Shown: piece by piece, positions 30,560-42,209 of the stretch
Numbering within the stretch: the stretch's first letter is position 1
How the letters are laid out: each line of letters opens with the position of its first letter
Source of the DNA: Labia minor
Taxonomy: Eukaryota; Arthropoda; Insecta; Dermaptera; Spongiphoridae
NCBI GenBank assembly: GCA_963082975.1
Contig: OY720346.1
Span: 30,374,720-30,438,719 of the forward strand
Direction of reading: 5' to 3'
DNA length: 64,000 bases
The notes under the pieces: model-generated
What the model was told of the DNA's origin: nothing
Databases searched by the model: none
What the model saw: only the letters and a program-made list of their open reading frames with translations
Position numbers and translations under genes: made by a program

Positions 30560-31013
30560 TATGCCTAAAGTAGTATACATAAGTCTGTGACTTTTTGAAT
30601 GAAATACAGGTTTTTGGATAAAAATTATTTTATTTTTCAACGTAATCTCCTTGAGCTCTATGGTATACACTTCGTCCAATGTTTCTCCAATTTATTTATT
30701 CCTTTCAAAAAATAATATTTGTTGAAGACATCAAAATGGGTATATTTGTTTGTGAGATGATTTCATCGTTGGAGTCTTTCTGCCGAGGCATTTCCAGCCA
30801 GGTTTGGTTTGGAAACAAGAAATAGTCACTCGGGGCAAGTCCGGAGAATAGGTCGATGAGAGAGCCATTCGTATCTCAATACATGGATTTTCATTTTCTG
30901 GTTTAAATTTCGACAAAGGTCAGCTGATAGTTGCCTGCTAACAGGATCAGTGTTGCCATTTCATTTAAGAGACATGAAATTCAAAAAGTCACCGACTTAT
31001 TGACCCACCCTCG
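30560..31013 (-). pseudogene. mariner transposase C-terminal remnant with terminal repeats
   Basis: The minus strand shows the end of a mariner transposase in broken frames: TYSPDLPRVTI (third catalytic region, Asp replaced), KKTP-like and KHWTKCI-type C-terminal strings. The right terminal sequence ACGAGGGTGGGTCAATAAGT plus CGGTGACTTTTTGAATTTC is partly repeated in inverted form at 30570-30605 (AAGTCTGTGACTTTTTGAAT). The element is internally deleted to about 450 bases. A related remnant is at 60245-60715. Confidence 0.6.
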
Positions 31014-31019
31014 TATATA

Positions 31020-32790
31020 GCCTTTACCTAAAATAGATTATTTGGAATATCTTAAAATATTTTAATTTAATATTTTTTTAAAACACTAATTTTTAGTGTA
31101 GTGTACTAAAGTTCTTAATATAATACATAAATGAATAATTATTATAAAATATAATTATATTAATGAAAATTTAAATAGAAATCCATTTACTAAAAGTATT
31201 TTTTCTTATTTTCTTTTAAATTATTATTCATATATATATATAAATATATATATGCAAAAAGGTTTTGACATTTACATAAATATCTAAATTTGTTAGATGA
31301 AATAAATTGCATCGTTGACGTGAAAGCTTATTAATTTGCCAAGTTAATTAATTTCATGTAACCCTAGAAGCCCCTCTCATCCGTTCATCTATTCATTCAT
31401 TATATATATAATATGGTGAAATTTTTTTCTTTATTTTTTCACTTTAATTACTTTTACCAAAGTCTCTCCTCTTTCTCTTCTCTCACTCTCTTTTATCACT
31501 CACTTTTAATTATTTATCAGACATATTGATACTTTAGATATAAGATTAAGTTTAAATTTTAAAAATATAAGATATATCAACACTTTCTAAATTAAAAAAA
31601 AAAAAAAAACTAAACAAAAATTATATTATTAATATAATTTCTCTTTTTCCTGGACTTTTTTTATTTCTTAATATGTTCATATAATAGAATCATATATATA
31701 TTATATATATATCATTTATAATCATATTTGTATTTATATTAATATTATGGTCAATGACTGTTTTTAATATTTTAAAATTCAAACTAAAATCAAAACTTAT
31801 CTATATCGATGACTTATTTATTATTTTTTTAATATCTTTGGTATAATATTTTATAGTTTATCATGTCTTCCGTATTTACTACAGCTTTTGCAAATATATT
31901 TTCAAAATGAAGTTTTTTCTCTCACTAAACATTCTATTTCTATAACCGATCCACTTCCAATCTATGTCTTGAAATGTTGTTTAATGATACAATTTTGGTG
32001 AATTTTATTTTATCAAAATTTTACACGAAAAGTATCTAACAAATCTAATTTTTTCAAAAATAAAAACATCTATAACCTTTGTAAGTTTCTTATTTTTAAA
32101 TTAATCTGTTATAAATTCTGTTATGAGATAATGCATACATTCATACTATATAAGCGATCTAACATAAATATTCAATTAAATTTTAATTTAACACACTAAA
32201 TAATATTTGATTAATGTTTCTATTAATTGTATAGTAAATAAATTATTAAATCCGATAAATATATTAGTATAATTGATTTAAAAATACTTCCAAATTTTAA
32301 TACTAGGTAAATATTTAAATAATCATTTTATACATTTAATACAAACTGAATTCAATAATTTTTTTTATTAACAAATTCGATTTTGGCGTAAGTAAAATAT
32401 TTCACCGGAATTATCCCTAGGATAAGTTCAGAGAAATTTCTTTTGTAATTATTTTATCTTCGAATATTATTTTATCAAAATTAATTCCTTGAAGAAATAT
32501 TCAACGTTGATTCATTGTTCACCCTAAGTCACGTGTTTTCACTAATTGTAAGTTAAGTATATTTAATATTTATATTAATATTAGAAAATAAAGGTGAATT
32601 CAATATTTCTGTATATTATATAAATAATAATGGAGGTTATTGCAATCCTATGAAGAATAGCTCCAAACATTGGTAGAGTCCAAAAAATGATTATAGAATC
32701 GAATTGACAAGAAAAAGCCTAGTAAAATGTTTGCTGTCTATGAAAAGCATTTGGTAAATGAGTGGAGGCTCAAGAATACATTGAGAAATA
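31020..32790. other. AT-rich intergenic DNA
   Basis: Simple A/T-rich DNA. A mixed block at 32630-32790 has no recognised identity. Confidence 0.45.
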
Positions 32791-32798
32791 TAAATATA

Positions 32799-33032
32799 AA
32801 AGTTGATCAATTCATCCCACTGATGCATTAAGTAAATATACCAAATTTCATCAAAATCCGTTCAGCCGTTCAGGCTGTACACATCTATACGGACGGACGG
32901 ACGGACAGACATCATGCTAAAAATACTTTTTTCTGTTAAGAAAATGTATGATTCGTGGAGATATGTAAAAATCTCCACATGTGAAATTTGGTGTGAAAAC
33001 AATACCTCCCTTACTATCGTCGGTCGGTAAAA
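32799..33032 (-). mobile_element. HINE-1 left-half copy
   Basis: Extends from the 5' terminus at 33032 through a short (GTCY)n tract to the AAAAGTTGATCAATTCATCC core region, where it is truncated. Confidence 0.75.
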
Positions 33033-33129
33033 AAGGTAAATTGTTTTTCCGACATGGCTCTTATAACATTTTTGATTTTTCAATAAGGCTCTAAAAAATA
33101 AAAGGTGAAATTTTTTTTACAAAAAATCA

Positions 33130-33163
33130 ATTTAGAGGGTCTTTGGGTTAGTTTGGGAACCTA
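33130..33163 (-). mobile_element. hAT-type terminal sequence
   Basis: Minus strand CATAGGTTCCCAAACTAACC resembles hAT ends of the CAGNGGTTCCCAAACT type. No partner was established. Confidence 0.4.
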
Positions 33164-33574
33164 TGATCTAGCCGCTAATGGCGTCGAGGCGATCTGGCGC
33201 GACAAATGATTATTTCAAAATATTTTCTTGATTATTCAAAAAAAAACTTTAAATTTAGGCTATGTATAGCTCGTAAAAAATGAAAATTGACTATTTGAAC
33301 TTAAAATAGGAACTAAAAAATGGCATTTATAGATTAAATAAGCACTTAAACCCAGAATGGGCCAAAATAGGCATTATAGGCACTAACAAATGCCTCATCT
33401 TTATTCAGAATTTCATGAAACGTATATGTTACATAACATATTGGCCTAAATTTTAAGCCATAAATTAAAAAAGGCAAATAGGGCGAAATCCGAACCCTAA
33501 TAATAATAATACAAATGAATTTATTATTACATAAAAATATATTTTTGTGATTTGTAAGCAAATCTATTGAAATC

Positions 33575-33665
33575 TATTTATCTATTTCTGTGGCTCTACG
33601 GAACTGGAAAGTTCTTGGCTGCAATAACCACACTTCTCCAAGTGTTCCTATCCTGAACTATACAA
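33575..33665 (-). pseudogene. RTE 3' terminal fragment
   Basis: Carries TCTGTGGCTCTACGGAACTG and AAAGTTCTTGGCTGC, shared with the start of the 45925 copy; ATCTATTTATCTATTTC beside it would be the decayed tetranucleotide tail of the element. Confidence 0.55.
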
Positions 33666-33676
33666 TATATATATAT

Positions 33677-33870
33677 AAGCACCCAACTATAACTCTCCCC
33701 CATATCTCTTACGTGCCACTCAAAAACACCCGCACGTGATAAAGAACTCTCACCGTAAGCCTCTTTTAATAATTTATAGCACTCGGTCGGTTTTTTTTTT
33801 CAGTTTCACGAGGAATTTCACATTGATACGTTGTTCGTGTTTTTCGTCACAAATCGTTTTCGGCGTAGGA
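33677..33870 (-). pseudogene. mariner transposase N-terminal remnant
   Basis: On the minus strand a frame reads CDEKHEQRINVKFLVKL, then after a T-rich tract PTECYKLLKEAYGESSLSRA and GVFEWHVRDM. This is the first helix-turn-helix of a mariner transposase. It runs straight into AGTTGGGTGCT, the same string as the terminus of the mariner at 25960-27060, which suggests a large internal deletion joining N-terminal coding to a terminal repeat. No catalytic domain remains. Confidence 0.6.
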
Positions 33871-34350
33871 ACAACAACACGTTTATTTTAAACAGAAAAA
33901 AACTACTTCACCGCCAGACATGTGTTCTCGTACTGGAATAGTAGACCCTTCCAGCTGTACAACGGTGCATTAGGTTCCCGCCTACCCTTTCCGCGCGCAG
34001 TCTCGTTATTTAATAGCCACACCTCGTATTTAATAAAAATTGATATATGTATAAATATCAAAAGAATAACTTTTATTGCATACAATCGAAACGAAAATCT
34101 GTTTTTCCATCCAAAGAAGATAATCGAATATCGTAAATCTTTAATGTAAGCGATGAGGATTTACTCAAAGCTTAGCTGTGCCTTGTCTTTGATGGTTCCA
34201 TTCTCTTTATTGTTAAATCTTGGATAAACAAAATTGATGATTCGATTGATAATCAAGTCAAAGATGGGCTTTTATTGAATTGCTTAATAAAATAAAATCT
34301 ATAAACATCTATATAAGATGAGTACTACTATTCCCTTAATCACTAAATAA
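33871..34350. other. Unclassified DNA
   Basis: A GC-balanced part at 33895-34030 is open on both strands for 60-75 codons without recognisable domains. It may be further decayed transposon sequence. Confidence 0.3.
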
Positions 34351-34351
34351 A

Positions 34352-34862
34352 TAAGTTGACCTGTGGCCAGACACAGAACCGACCGACGGCTTGAAATAAA
34401 TTAATTTCCAGCTACAGAAACAATTTCAAATAATTTTAATATATATAATGCAGATATAGATATAACATAAATATTTTTAATTTTATTTTATTTATAATAT
34501 ATATATAGCTGTAACGTCATATAATTTAAAATTAAGAAAACACTAATGAAGATGATTTTTCCCGAGGATACAACCAATACAAAGTGCATGATTCGTGGAG
34601 ATATGTAAAAAATCTTCTCATGTGAAATTTGATGTGAAAATAACCCTTCCCTTCCTATCGTCGATCGGTAATACTACCACTTCCGGTTTCCGGATATACA
34701 CCAAAAGTTGATCAATTCATTATACTGATGCATTAAGTAAATATACCAAATTTTATCAAAATCCGTTGAGCCGTTCAAGCTGTACACATCTAGACGGACG
34801 TACGGACAGACACCATGCTAAAAAAATTTTTTTCTGATAACAAATTGCATGATTCTTGGAGT
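34352..34862 (-). mobile_element. HINE-1 long copy, 5' end lost
   Basis: Starts at the right terminus (AAGTTGACCTGTGGCCAG on plus) with the ACCGACCGACGG subterminal repeat, includes the second 5'-like module (CGATCGACGATAGGAAGG on minus), the core and a short (GTCY)n tract, then breaks off near 34862. Confidence 0.75.
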
Positions 34863-34869
34863 ATTTATC

Positions 34870-36447
34870 ATATATATTAAATATATTTGTTTAGAGGTAT
34901 ATTTCTATAATTATTATTTCAAGTTTAATTTATAACATAGAGATCTCCTCTGTATTGGAGATTGAGACGTATTCATTGTCAGATAAGTTATTTTTTTCTC
35001 TTTTCTTTATAACGATATCGTAGGGCGTTATACATTTTTGACAATTTCAACATATCATATTATCATTATCATCAATGAAAAAAAGAGAAGGAGGTATGTA
35101 GTATAATGATTAGAAAATCTTTCCTTTTGATATTTTTCTCTATCTCTTTTTTCTTCTTCTTCTTCCTGATAAAAAGATATGTTCTACATATTTTTTGTTT
35201 CTCTATCATTCTTTCTGTCCCTTTCACTCTTTATTTTTTCATTGACAAGTTCCTTGATTAATAATTAAAAAAAATATTTGACAGGTGATCAATTTAAATT
35301 TTAAAATCTGTTTATTGATTCAGGTTTTAATTTCCAATTTAAAAAAGAAAAAAGTATTATATATATTAGAAATATATATATAAAAGTATTATTATTATAT
35401 TATATATATTATATACTTTTATATATAAATAAACAAAAATATTAATTATTTAATCCATTCTTTTTATTATCTTATAATGAAATATTTTTAAACGATGATG
35501 ATTATAAATTGTTTATATCAGTTACAGGGTGTATAGAAAAGTAACTATAATTAATGTATAACAAAAGAAGAAAAATAGGAGGGGTTTTTTATTGTGTAAA
35601 GTCTCACACTACCGAAGAACAAGAGTATCAAGATATCTTTTGAGGATTTGCTCTACCTATGCATATATAAACTAATGTATAACAAAATTTCAAATTCCAA
35701 AAAAATTGTTACTGAGGTACAAACAAAAATTTAAATTAAAAATAATCAAAAGTATAAATTAAAATAAATATGAATGAATAGCAACATTATAAGTTAATAA
35801 TGATTTATAATTTAAAATATTATTTTATTTCTTACAATTAAAAAATTGTACTTTTAGTCACTGCTTGTTTCGCCATCTCTTATAAATAAAGGAAACCAAT
35901 TCTTATGTTATAATCATACTTGCACTGGTAATTAAATAGATTTATAGAATTACAAAAGTATAATTAATTAAAATAAGCAATTTTTAAAAAACATAAATGA
36001 TGATTTATATCAGAAATATATAAAATGAAAAAAAATTTAAAATTTTTTTAATATAAGTAAACATGAAATAATTAGAAAATAAAATTATATTTCTAAATCT
36101 CATATATCATTGGATACTTAATTTACAAGAGCTCAATAAAGTATATTTATATAAAAAATATACTACTGTTACGACCTCAATTTTAATGTTGCAAAAACAA
36201 TTTTTTCCCTAATTTATAATTACTAGAATTTAAAATAATTAAATATCTACTATTTTTATAATAACTAATTAAAATAAACATGGCGCAATAGAGAATAAGA
36301 AATTCGGTAAATTTTAAATTAAAATTTTTAAAATATGAGTAATTGTAGACTAACTAGTCTACGCTAGTTGTCCGATTGAGTTCAAATTTATGTAGAGATA
36401 AAAAGGGTAATATACCCTTATAGATTATAGTTTGGGGTTTTTCCATA

Positions 36448-36498
<51 letters not shown>

Positions 36499-37848
36499 GT
36501 GGGTAGAGTTATCTTAGAAAAATACAAATTCATTTCTGTAATAGGTGGGGGGGGGGGGGCTGATGAATGGAACTTAACATTTTTTAAATATATGTATTTA
36601 TATAAATTTTAGGAAACTGCCAATGAAAACGATAAATGAACCATAATTAAAGAAAGAAGGAAACGATTTAGCTGTTTTTAGAGGATAAAAGATAAAGGTA
36701 ATAATGGATTTAGGATAAGGGTGAAGTTGAAGTGGAAATATAGAGAATTCACTACATTACTAAATATAATTTAAGACTATAACAGTGAGCCTACCCTTCT
36801 GAACTAAGATAATAAATTTACAAAAGAAAAACTACTAGATAATTTCATATGAGATTTTTAACTCTAGTTAAAAAAATAGGGCAAAATATCTAAACATAGA
36901 AGAAAAAATAGAACATAAAATCTGTATATCAAAATATTTGTTACATATATTCAGTGAAAAAAAATTTAAAATTATAATAATAAATAAAATGGATTTAAAT
37001 TTTAAGATCTATATTTGCTTACTGTTGATTATAATATAATATATATAATATTATCAATACAAATCGATTTAATTAAATCTTTATTAATAAAATAAAAATG
37101 TGTGATGTCTATATTCTATCTTAGCTCAACTCACCAAGCTACGAAACTTGAGGCCCAGTGTTTAATCCCCACCAAGTTGATAACTAAAATTTTATTTAAA
37201 ATATAAAGAAATCAATTTTATAATTCAATTACAAATAGTTAACATAACTGAAAAAAATTTACATATCAAAGGCCATAAAATAAAATTGTATATCAATTTC
37301 TTATCAAAATGATATGGAAATTTTATTAAATAAATTTGGTCGAATAATTTCATTAAATCATTAAAAATAAAAGCTTAATTTTAATTATTTAATTTTTTAA
37401 ACTAAATTTATAATTAATTAGTAGGTCATTGATATATAACTGAATTACACAACCTATTGTTAAGTAGTTAAACCTCTTAATGAATCCATGTGTTTCATAT
37501 ACTTATTAAGGATTATTAATAATAGCTCTATACAAAAAATAATTATAAAGAAAAATTAAAAAAAAATTACTTTTATTGATTTAATATAAAAATTTTAGAT
37601 TTTGTTGTTTCTCTCTCCCTCCCCCACGACATTCCTAAACGATAAACAATTCTTTAAACATTCCTCAGTAAAAAAAAGAAGGAAAAAACTTTCGTGCTTT
37701 GACCTTCTTTCTCAATTCACGTTTTTTTTTATTATTTAGATTAAGTCATCATAAAATATTTAAAACACTTAATTATACTCATTTAAATCAATTATTTTTA
37801 ATAAAATTATTTTATTATCTATTTAGACCGGTATCTTTTAAATTTATA

Positions 37849-37888
<40 letters not shown>

Positions 37889-39110
37889 TTTGCAAGAACA
37901 TCTCACTACTTGCATTTAACATCCGTAATGAATAACTAAATAGAACTAAACAAATTTATACAAATAATATAAGAAGAAATTTTAATATTAAATTTTATGT
38001 TTTTACTAACAGAAAAGACTACAATAGACAGCGCCCCTGGTCCCCCTTTTTAGTTAATTTTTTTAACACTAGATATGTATATACAAATGAGGATTTGTGC
38101 AAAAGTTTATTTTCAGTTTTTTTTCTAATTTTATTTTAATTTATATTTTTAATTTTCGATTTACGGTTTAATAACAAACATTTATAATGTTGTAAAATAT
38201 CATATAGAATCTACCTTCTATGTTTCACGTAATTAATTAATAAATTATTTTTCTAATTTCAACAATCTTCTAATTTATTTAAAAATATTTCATTTTTTTA
38301 TAATTTTAATTATAACGTTTTTATCAACTTCACTTGGCGTCTGTCTCTCTGTCTGTCTGTCTGTCTATTCGCTCTTTTGACAAATTGAAATCGATTTTTC
38401 ATTATCTTAATATTGAGATAAACTTTTAAAAATTTTTTATAGATATTTCAATGGATTCTTAGAATGTATAGAAGCAATATAATTGAATTATAATTAATTA
38501 ATTGTAATTAATTAGCGATTAATTACTTTTAGTAACTAACTCCTTTTGTATTTTTTTTCAAATGATTCTGAAGTAGAAATATTGATTTCAAGATAGATTT
38601 TCATTTTAAACGTATTTAAAAAATTTTTATAGCATTAAAATTAATGATGAATTCTTATTAATCAGTTGTATCGCCAATGAGGAAGGGTTTCCTTCCCCCA
38701 AATGGCATAGAGAAAATATCTTTTTTTTATTTATATATATATCCCCTAGAGAAAAAAAACAACAAAAGAATTTCTCTTGTTATATTAAATAAATTTATCA
38801 TATTAAAATTGCACTAAAAAGAATAAAATAATATAAATATAAAACATTTTTATAACGTTTTTCATTAAATATTAAGTGATTCATCCATAAACTTTGTCAG
38901 GCTTATAGAAAAATTATTTTATTCTTTTTAGTCGATTGGAAAAACATTATTTTATAAATTTTTTTTATATTTATATGATTTTAAGAAGTCTTTTATTTAA
39001 TATCAATTTATTTTTTTTGTTCCTTTGTTATTTTTATATACTCTTAATCATAATTTTTAATTATTTGATTTTTTAATATTAAATTTCTCTTTATTAATGA
39101 AAATTAATAA
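34870..39110. other. Long AT-rich region with microsatellites
   Basis: No gene can be supported. It contains: a core-bearing repeat at 36337-36500 with hairpin GTAGACTAACTAGTCTAC, GTCCGATTGAGTTCAAATTT and a long (AT)n run (about 36451-36495); a poly-G run at about 36546-36558; a weak tRNA-like/SINE-like stretch at 37110-37190; an (AT)n run at about 37852-37883; and a (CTGT)n tract at about 38338-38368. Confidence 0.45.
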
Positions 39111-39125
39111 TAGATAAATCTATAC

Positions 39126-40330
39126 TAGGGCTTTCAATACCGAACTAAAATCTGAATACCGGTATTTGGTATTTGAAATTTGAAATACCGGGATACCGGT
39201 ATTAATACCGGTATTATTAATAATAAATTTACTAGCTATATTTCTACTTACCTCAGTTGTTATATTGACTTTTTAACAAATAATATATGAAATCCAATAA
39301 ATATTGTTCTGAAATGAGTAGATATTATTTATTTTATTACATAGAGAGTAGGAGTAGATAGATACAAAAAAACGTGAAAGTAAAATAAAGTAAATAATAA
39401 ATTCTATGTTACATTTTACATATAATAGGCTCGTATGGTATTATATAATTAAAGAATTAAATATAATTAAAGAAGTAAAAAATATAAAAATATAAATTGA
39501 AAGTATTTGTGAAATAATATTAATAACTTGCGTTTTGTTTATTAAAGTATGCTCTTAAAAAACACAACGAATCTTGCGTTTCATCATCAAGCGAGGACCG
39601 AATTTTTGTACAAATATAACCAGCTGCCGAAAAAGCTCTTTCTGATTCTACACTTGTCGGCACTATTGTCATTAAAAAATCATACACATTTTGTAAATTC
39701 GTTCCTTTTGTTCCTGTTTTTTCAAAAAAAGTAATTTCATCTTTTATTTTTTGCTCCAGACCTGGAATTTTTTTAAACGCAGGCACGGGTGAAGTATTTA
39801 AGGTTTCGTCTATTGCTGCCTGTAGTTTGTTCTTTAATTCTTTTAAGTTTACCTTGTCAGAATCATTACTAATTTGGGAAGATATTGGAAGGGATGTTTC
39901 TTTCACAACTTCCATATCTTCTGTATCTTTTAGATTATCATATGTGAGCCGTTTAGTTAAGCTTACAATTTTTTTAATGATTGAAAGTTTGGATATATGT
40001 TTAAATAGTTCTCCAACATCTTGTGAGCCCTTTTGCAGATACTGAAGTATTTGAGATAATTCAGTTCGTCGCAGTAAAATTCGAGTTTTTAATGATTCCA
40101 ATAATTGTAATGAAATTTCAGATTTTTGCTGGGAAAGAGTTTCTAACATAAATTTTAAATTTAAAAAATTTCTTGTAATTAATTAATATATATTTTAAAT
40201 CAGATATATATTATTGCATAAATTCAATTTTTATCAACTAATGTAATACCAAAATACCGGTATTTTTACATAAATACCGGTTTTTAATACCGGACAAAAA
40301 TCGTCCGGGATCCCGGTATTGTAAGCCCTA
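39126..40330 (-). mobile_element. Non-autonomous hAT element, 1,205 bp
   Basis: Terminal inverted repeats TAGGGCTTTCAATACCG (39126-39142) and, reverse complemented, TAGGGCTTACAATACCG (40314-40330) differ at one position. A perfect 8-base target duplication ATCTATAC flanks it at 39118-39125 and 40331-40338, as expected for hAT transposition. Subterminal regions are packed with ATACCGG/CCGGTATT motifs on both sides, probably transposase-binding sites. The single ORF is a C-terminal fragment of the transposase. Confidence 0.92.
39520..40149 (-). CDS. Free hAT transposase C-terminal (dimerisation) region
   Basis: Intact 209-residue ORF within the hAT element above, ATG at 40149 about 180 bases inside the terminus. 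The C-terminal part (about 140-203) has the hAT dimerisation signature TSVESERAFSAAGYICTKIR followed by SSLDDETQDSLCFLRAYF. The first half is charged and helical (KTRILLRRTELSQILQYLQK) and matches the region just before that domain. The BED zinc finger and the first catalytic Asp region are missing, so it cannot transpose DNA; full transposases are usually 500-700 residues. There are no stops or frameshifts. It may be a recently deleted copy, or a retained inhibitor that pairs with full-length transposase; the latter is speculation. Confidence 0.8.
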   Translation of the reverse strand: MLETLSQQKSEISLQLLESLKTRILLRRTELSQILQYLQKGSQDVGELFKHISKLSIIKKIVSLTKRLTYDNLKDTEDMEVVKETSLPISSQISNDSDKVNLKELKNKLQAAIDETLNTSPVPAFKKIPGLEQKIKDEITFFEKTGTKGTNLQNVYDFLMTIVPTSVESERAFSAAGYICTKIRSSLDDETQDSLCFLRAYFNKQNASY

Positions 40331-40339
40331 ATCTATACA

Positions 40340-41489
40340 ATTTACCAAAATTCTCATTAAGTATTTATGTTTGAATTAAATCTCTAAATTAAACCTTAAA
40401 TTGACCTTATCTATCATGATAATTAATATTCAACAATTTCTATAAATTGATTTAAAATTCACAACTTCATGACATTTTATATTTTATTTTATATTTAATA
40501 ATATTAGAAAACTTAAATATGTATAATGTGAAAATCTGTTATTTATTTAAACTAAGTAATCATCTTCACGTGTGTTTTAAATGGGAATAAATTACATGTA
40601 ATTACAAAAAAAAAAAATAATTACAAAACCGAAAATATATGTAATTGATTTTTGTTAATTAATGTGTTTTAATTAATATTATTTTAAATTTTTTTATGGG
40701 AAATATTTTGGGTTAATTTTTTTTTGCGCTTTTACTAGAAATTCAAATAAAAATATGTCAATATTCATATTCTGAAAATAAATAATATGGTATTAAATAC
40801 TATATTTCTATCCAATCCGTTAATTGGTTTAGGTTTGTTTACACATACATATTCACTTACATAACATAGTTACATTAACTTTTCTAAAGAAGAGATCTTT
40901 AAAATATTTAAAAATAAAAAAAAAAAAAAACATAGACGTGAGAAAGAGAATGATGAAGAAATATTAGTAGATGGGTATCACTTTTAGTGTTAACCTTCTT
41001 AATGTTCCTTTACCATGTTATTATATTATCTAATATATTTTCCCGAGGAAAAGAAAACAATTCATTAAATAGGGTTCAATATCTGTCTTTATAGCATGTA
41101 CACCCGCCCTTTTATATGAGAATATGTTGATAATATCTCATCAACACATTTACACTATTCTCAACATTTATCACTAAACAAATCAATTTTATCATAATAC
41201 AATCTTTCAACACACTTTTTATGGTTCCAACCATTTCTTAAACTAATTTAAGAACTCTTATTTGTCGAAAAAAATCATATTTTATTTTTTATTGATATTA
41301 AAGAAATGCTCTAAATTATAATATATAAACTCGGGACACCGATGTTCGACTCTGTGGTATAAAAGTTAGTAAATACTTAAGAAATAATTAATAACTAGAA
41401 TAAATAAATAAAAATTTATAAATAAACTTATTATAATTATATTAATTTTTTATTATTATCATATAAATGGATTTTAAAAATAAATTTAA
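40340..41489. other. AT-rich intergenic DNA
   Basis: No gene was recognised. A short CTCGGGACACCGATGTTCGA at 41331 resembles rep7 stem-loops. Confidence 0.45.
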
Positions 41490-42161
41490 TAAGTTGACCT
41501 GTGGCCAGGTCCGAACCGACCGACGGTTTGAAATAAATTAATTTCCAGCTACAGAAACAATTTCAAATAATTTTAATATATCTATTAATGTAATAAAAAA
41601 CAGATATGGATATAACATAAATATTTTTAATTTGATTTTATTTATAATATATAGCTGAAGTAGCCGGCGTTGCCGGCGTTACCCGAGGCTGTGATGTCAT
41701 GAAGGGCTGGGTGACGTCATATAATTTTAAATTAAGAAAAACATAATGAAGATGATTTTTCCCGAGGATAAAACCAATACATTCGTGGTGATATGTAAAA
41801 AAATCTCCTTATGTGAAATTTGGTGCGAAAATAACCCTTCCCTTCTTATCGTCGATCGCTAATACTACCACTTCCGGTTTCCGGATTTGCACCAAAAGTT
41901 GATCAATTCATCCCACTGATGCATTAAGTAAATATACCAAATTTCATCAAAATCCGTTCAGCCGTTCAGGCTGTACACATCTATACGGACGGACGGACGG
42001 ACAGACGGACGGACGGACAGACGGACGGACGGACAGACATCATGCTAAAAATACTTTTTTCTGTTAAGAAAATGCATGATTCGTGGAGATATGTAAAAAT
42101 CTCCACATGTGAAATTTGGTGTGAAAACAATACCTCCCTTACTATCGTCGGTCGGTAAAAA
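41490..42161 (-). mobile_element. HINE-1 full-length copy (672 bp)
   Basis: Best full copy. Left to right on plus: AAGTTGACCTGTGGCCAGGT (terminal hairpin), CCGAACCGACCGACGG, the AT-rich arm, an extra GCCGGCGTT duplication at 41661-41682, two TGAYGTCA sites, the second 5' module, the core AAATTTCATCAAAATCCGTT / AGCCGTTCAGGC, a long GACGGACGGACAGAC tract (41987-42040), and the 5' end TATCGTCGGTCGGTAAAAA. Inverted ACCGACCGACG motifs lie near both ends and a GACCTG...CAGGTC hairpin lies outside one: the structural signature of Helentron-associated non-autonomous elements. No coding. Confidence 0.8.
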
Positions 42162-42209
42162 TAGTGATAGTAATATATCTATAAATTAAAATTAAAACCA
42201 ATAATTATA

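Noticed and set aside
37110..37190. Functional tRNA gene
   Set aside because: A/B-box-like strings only; no cloverleaf can be drawn and the surrounding sequence is featureless. At most a decayed SINE.
39549..40045. Plus-strand ORFs inside the hAT element
   Set aside because: Antisense to the hAT dimerisation ORF.
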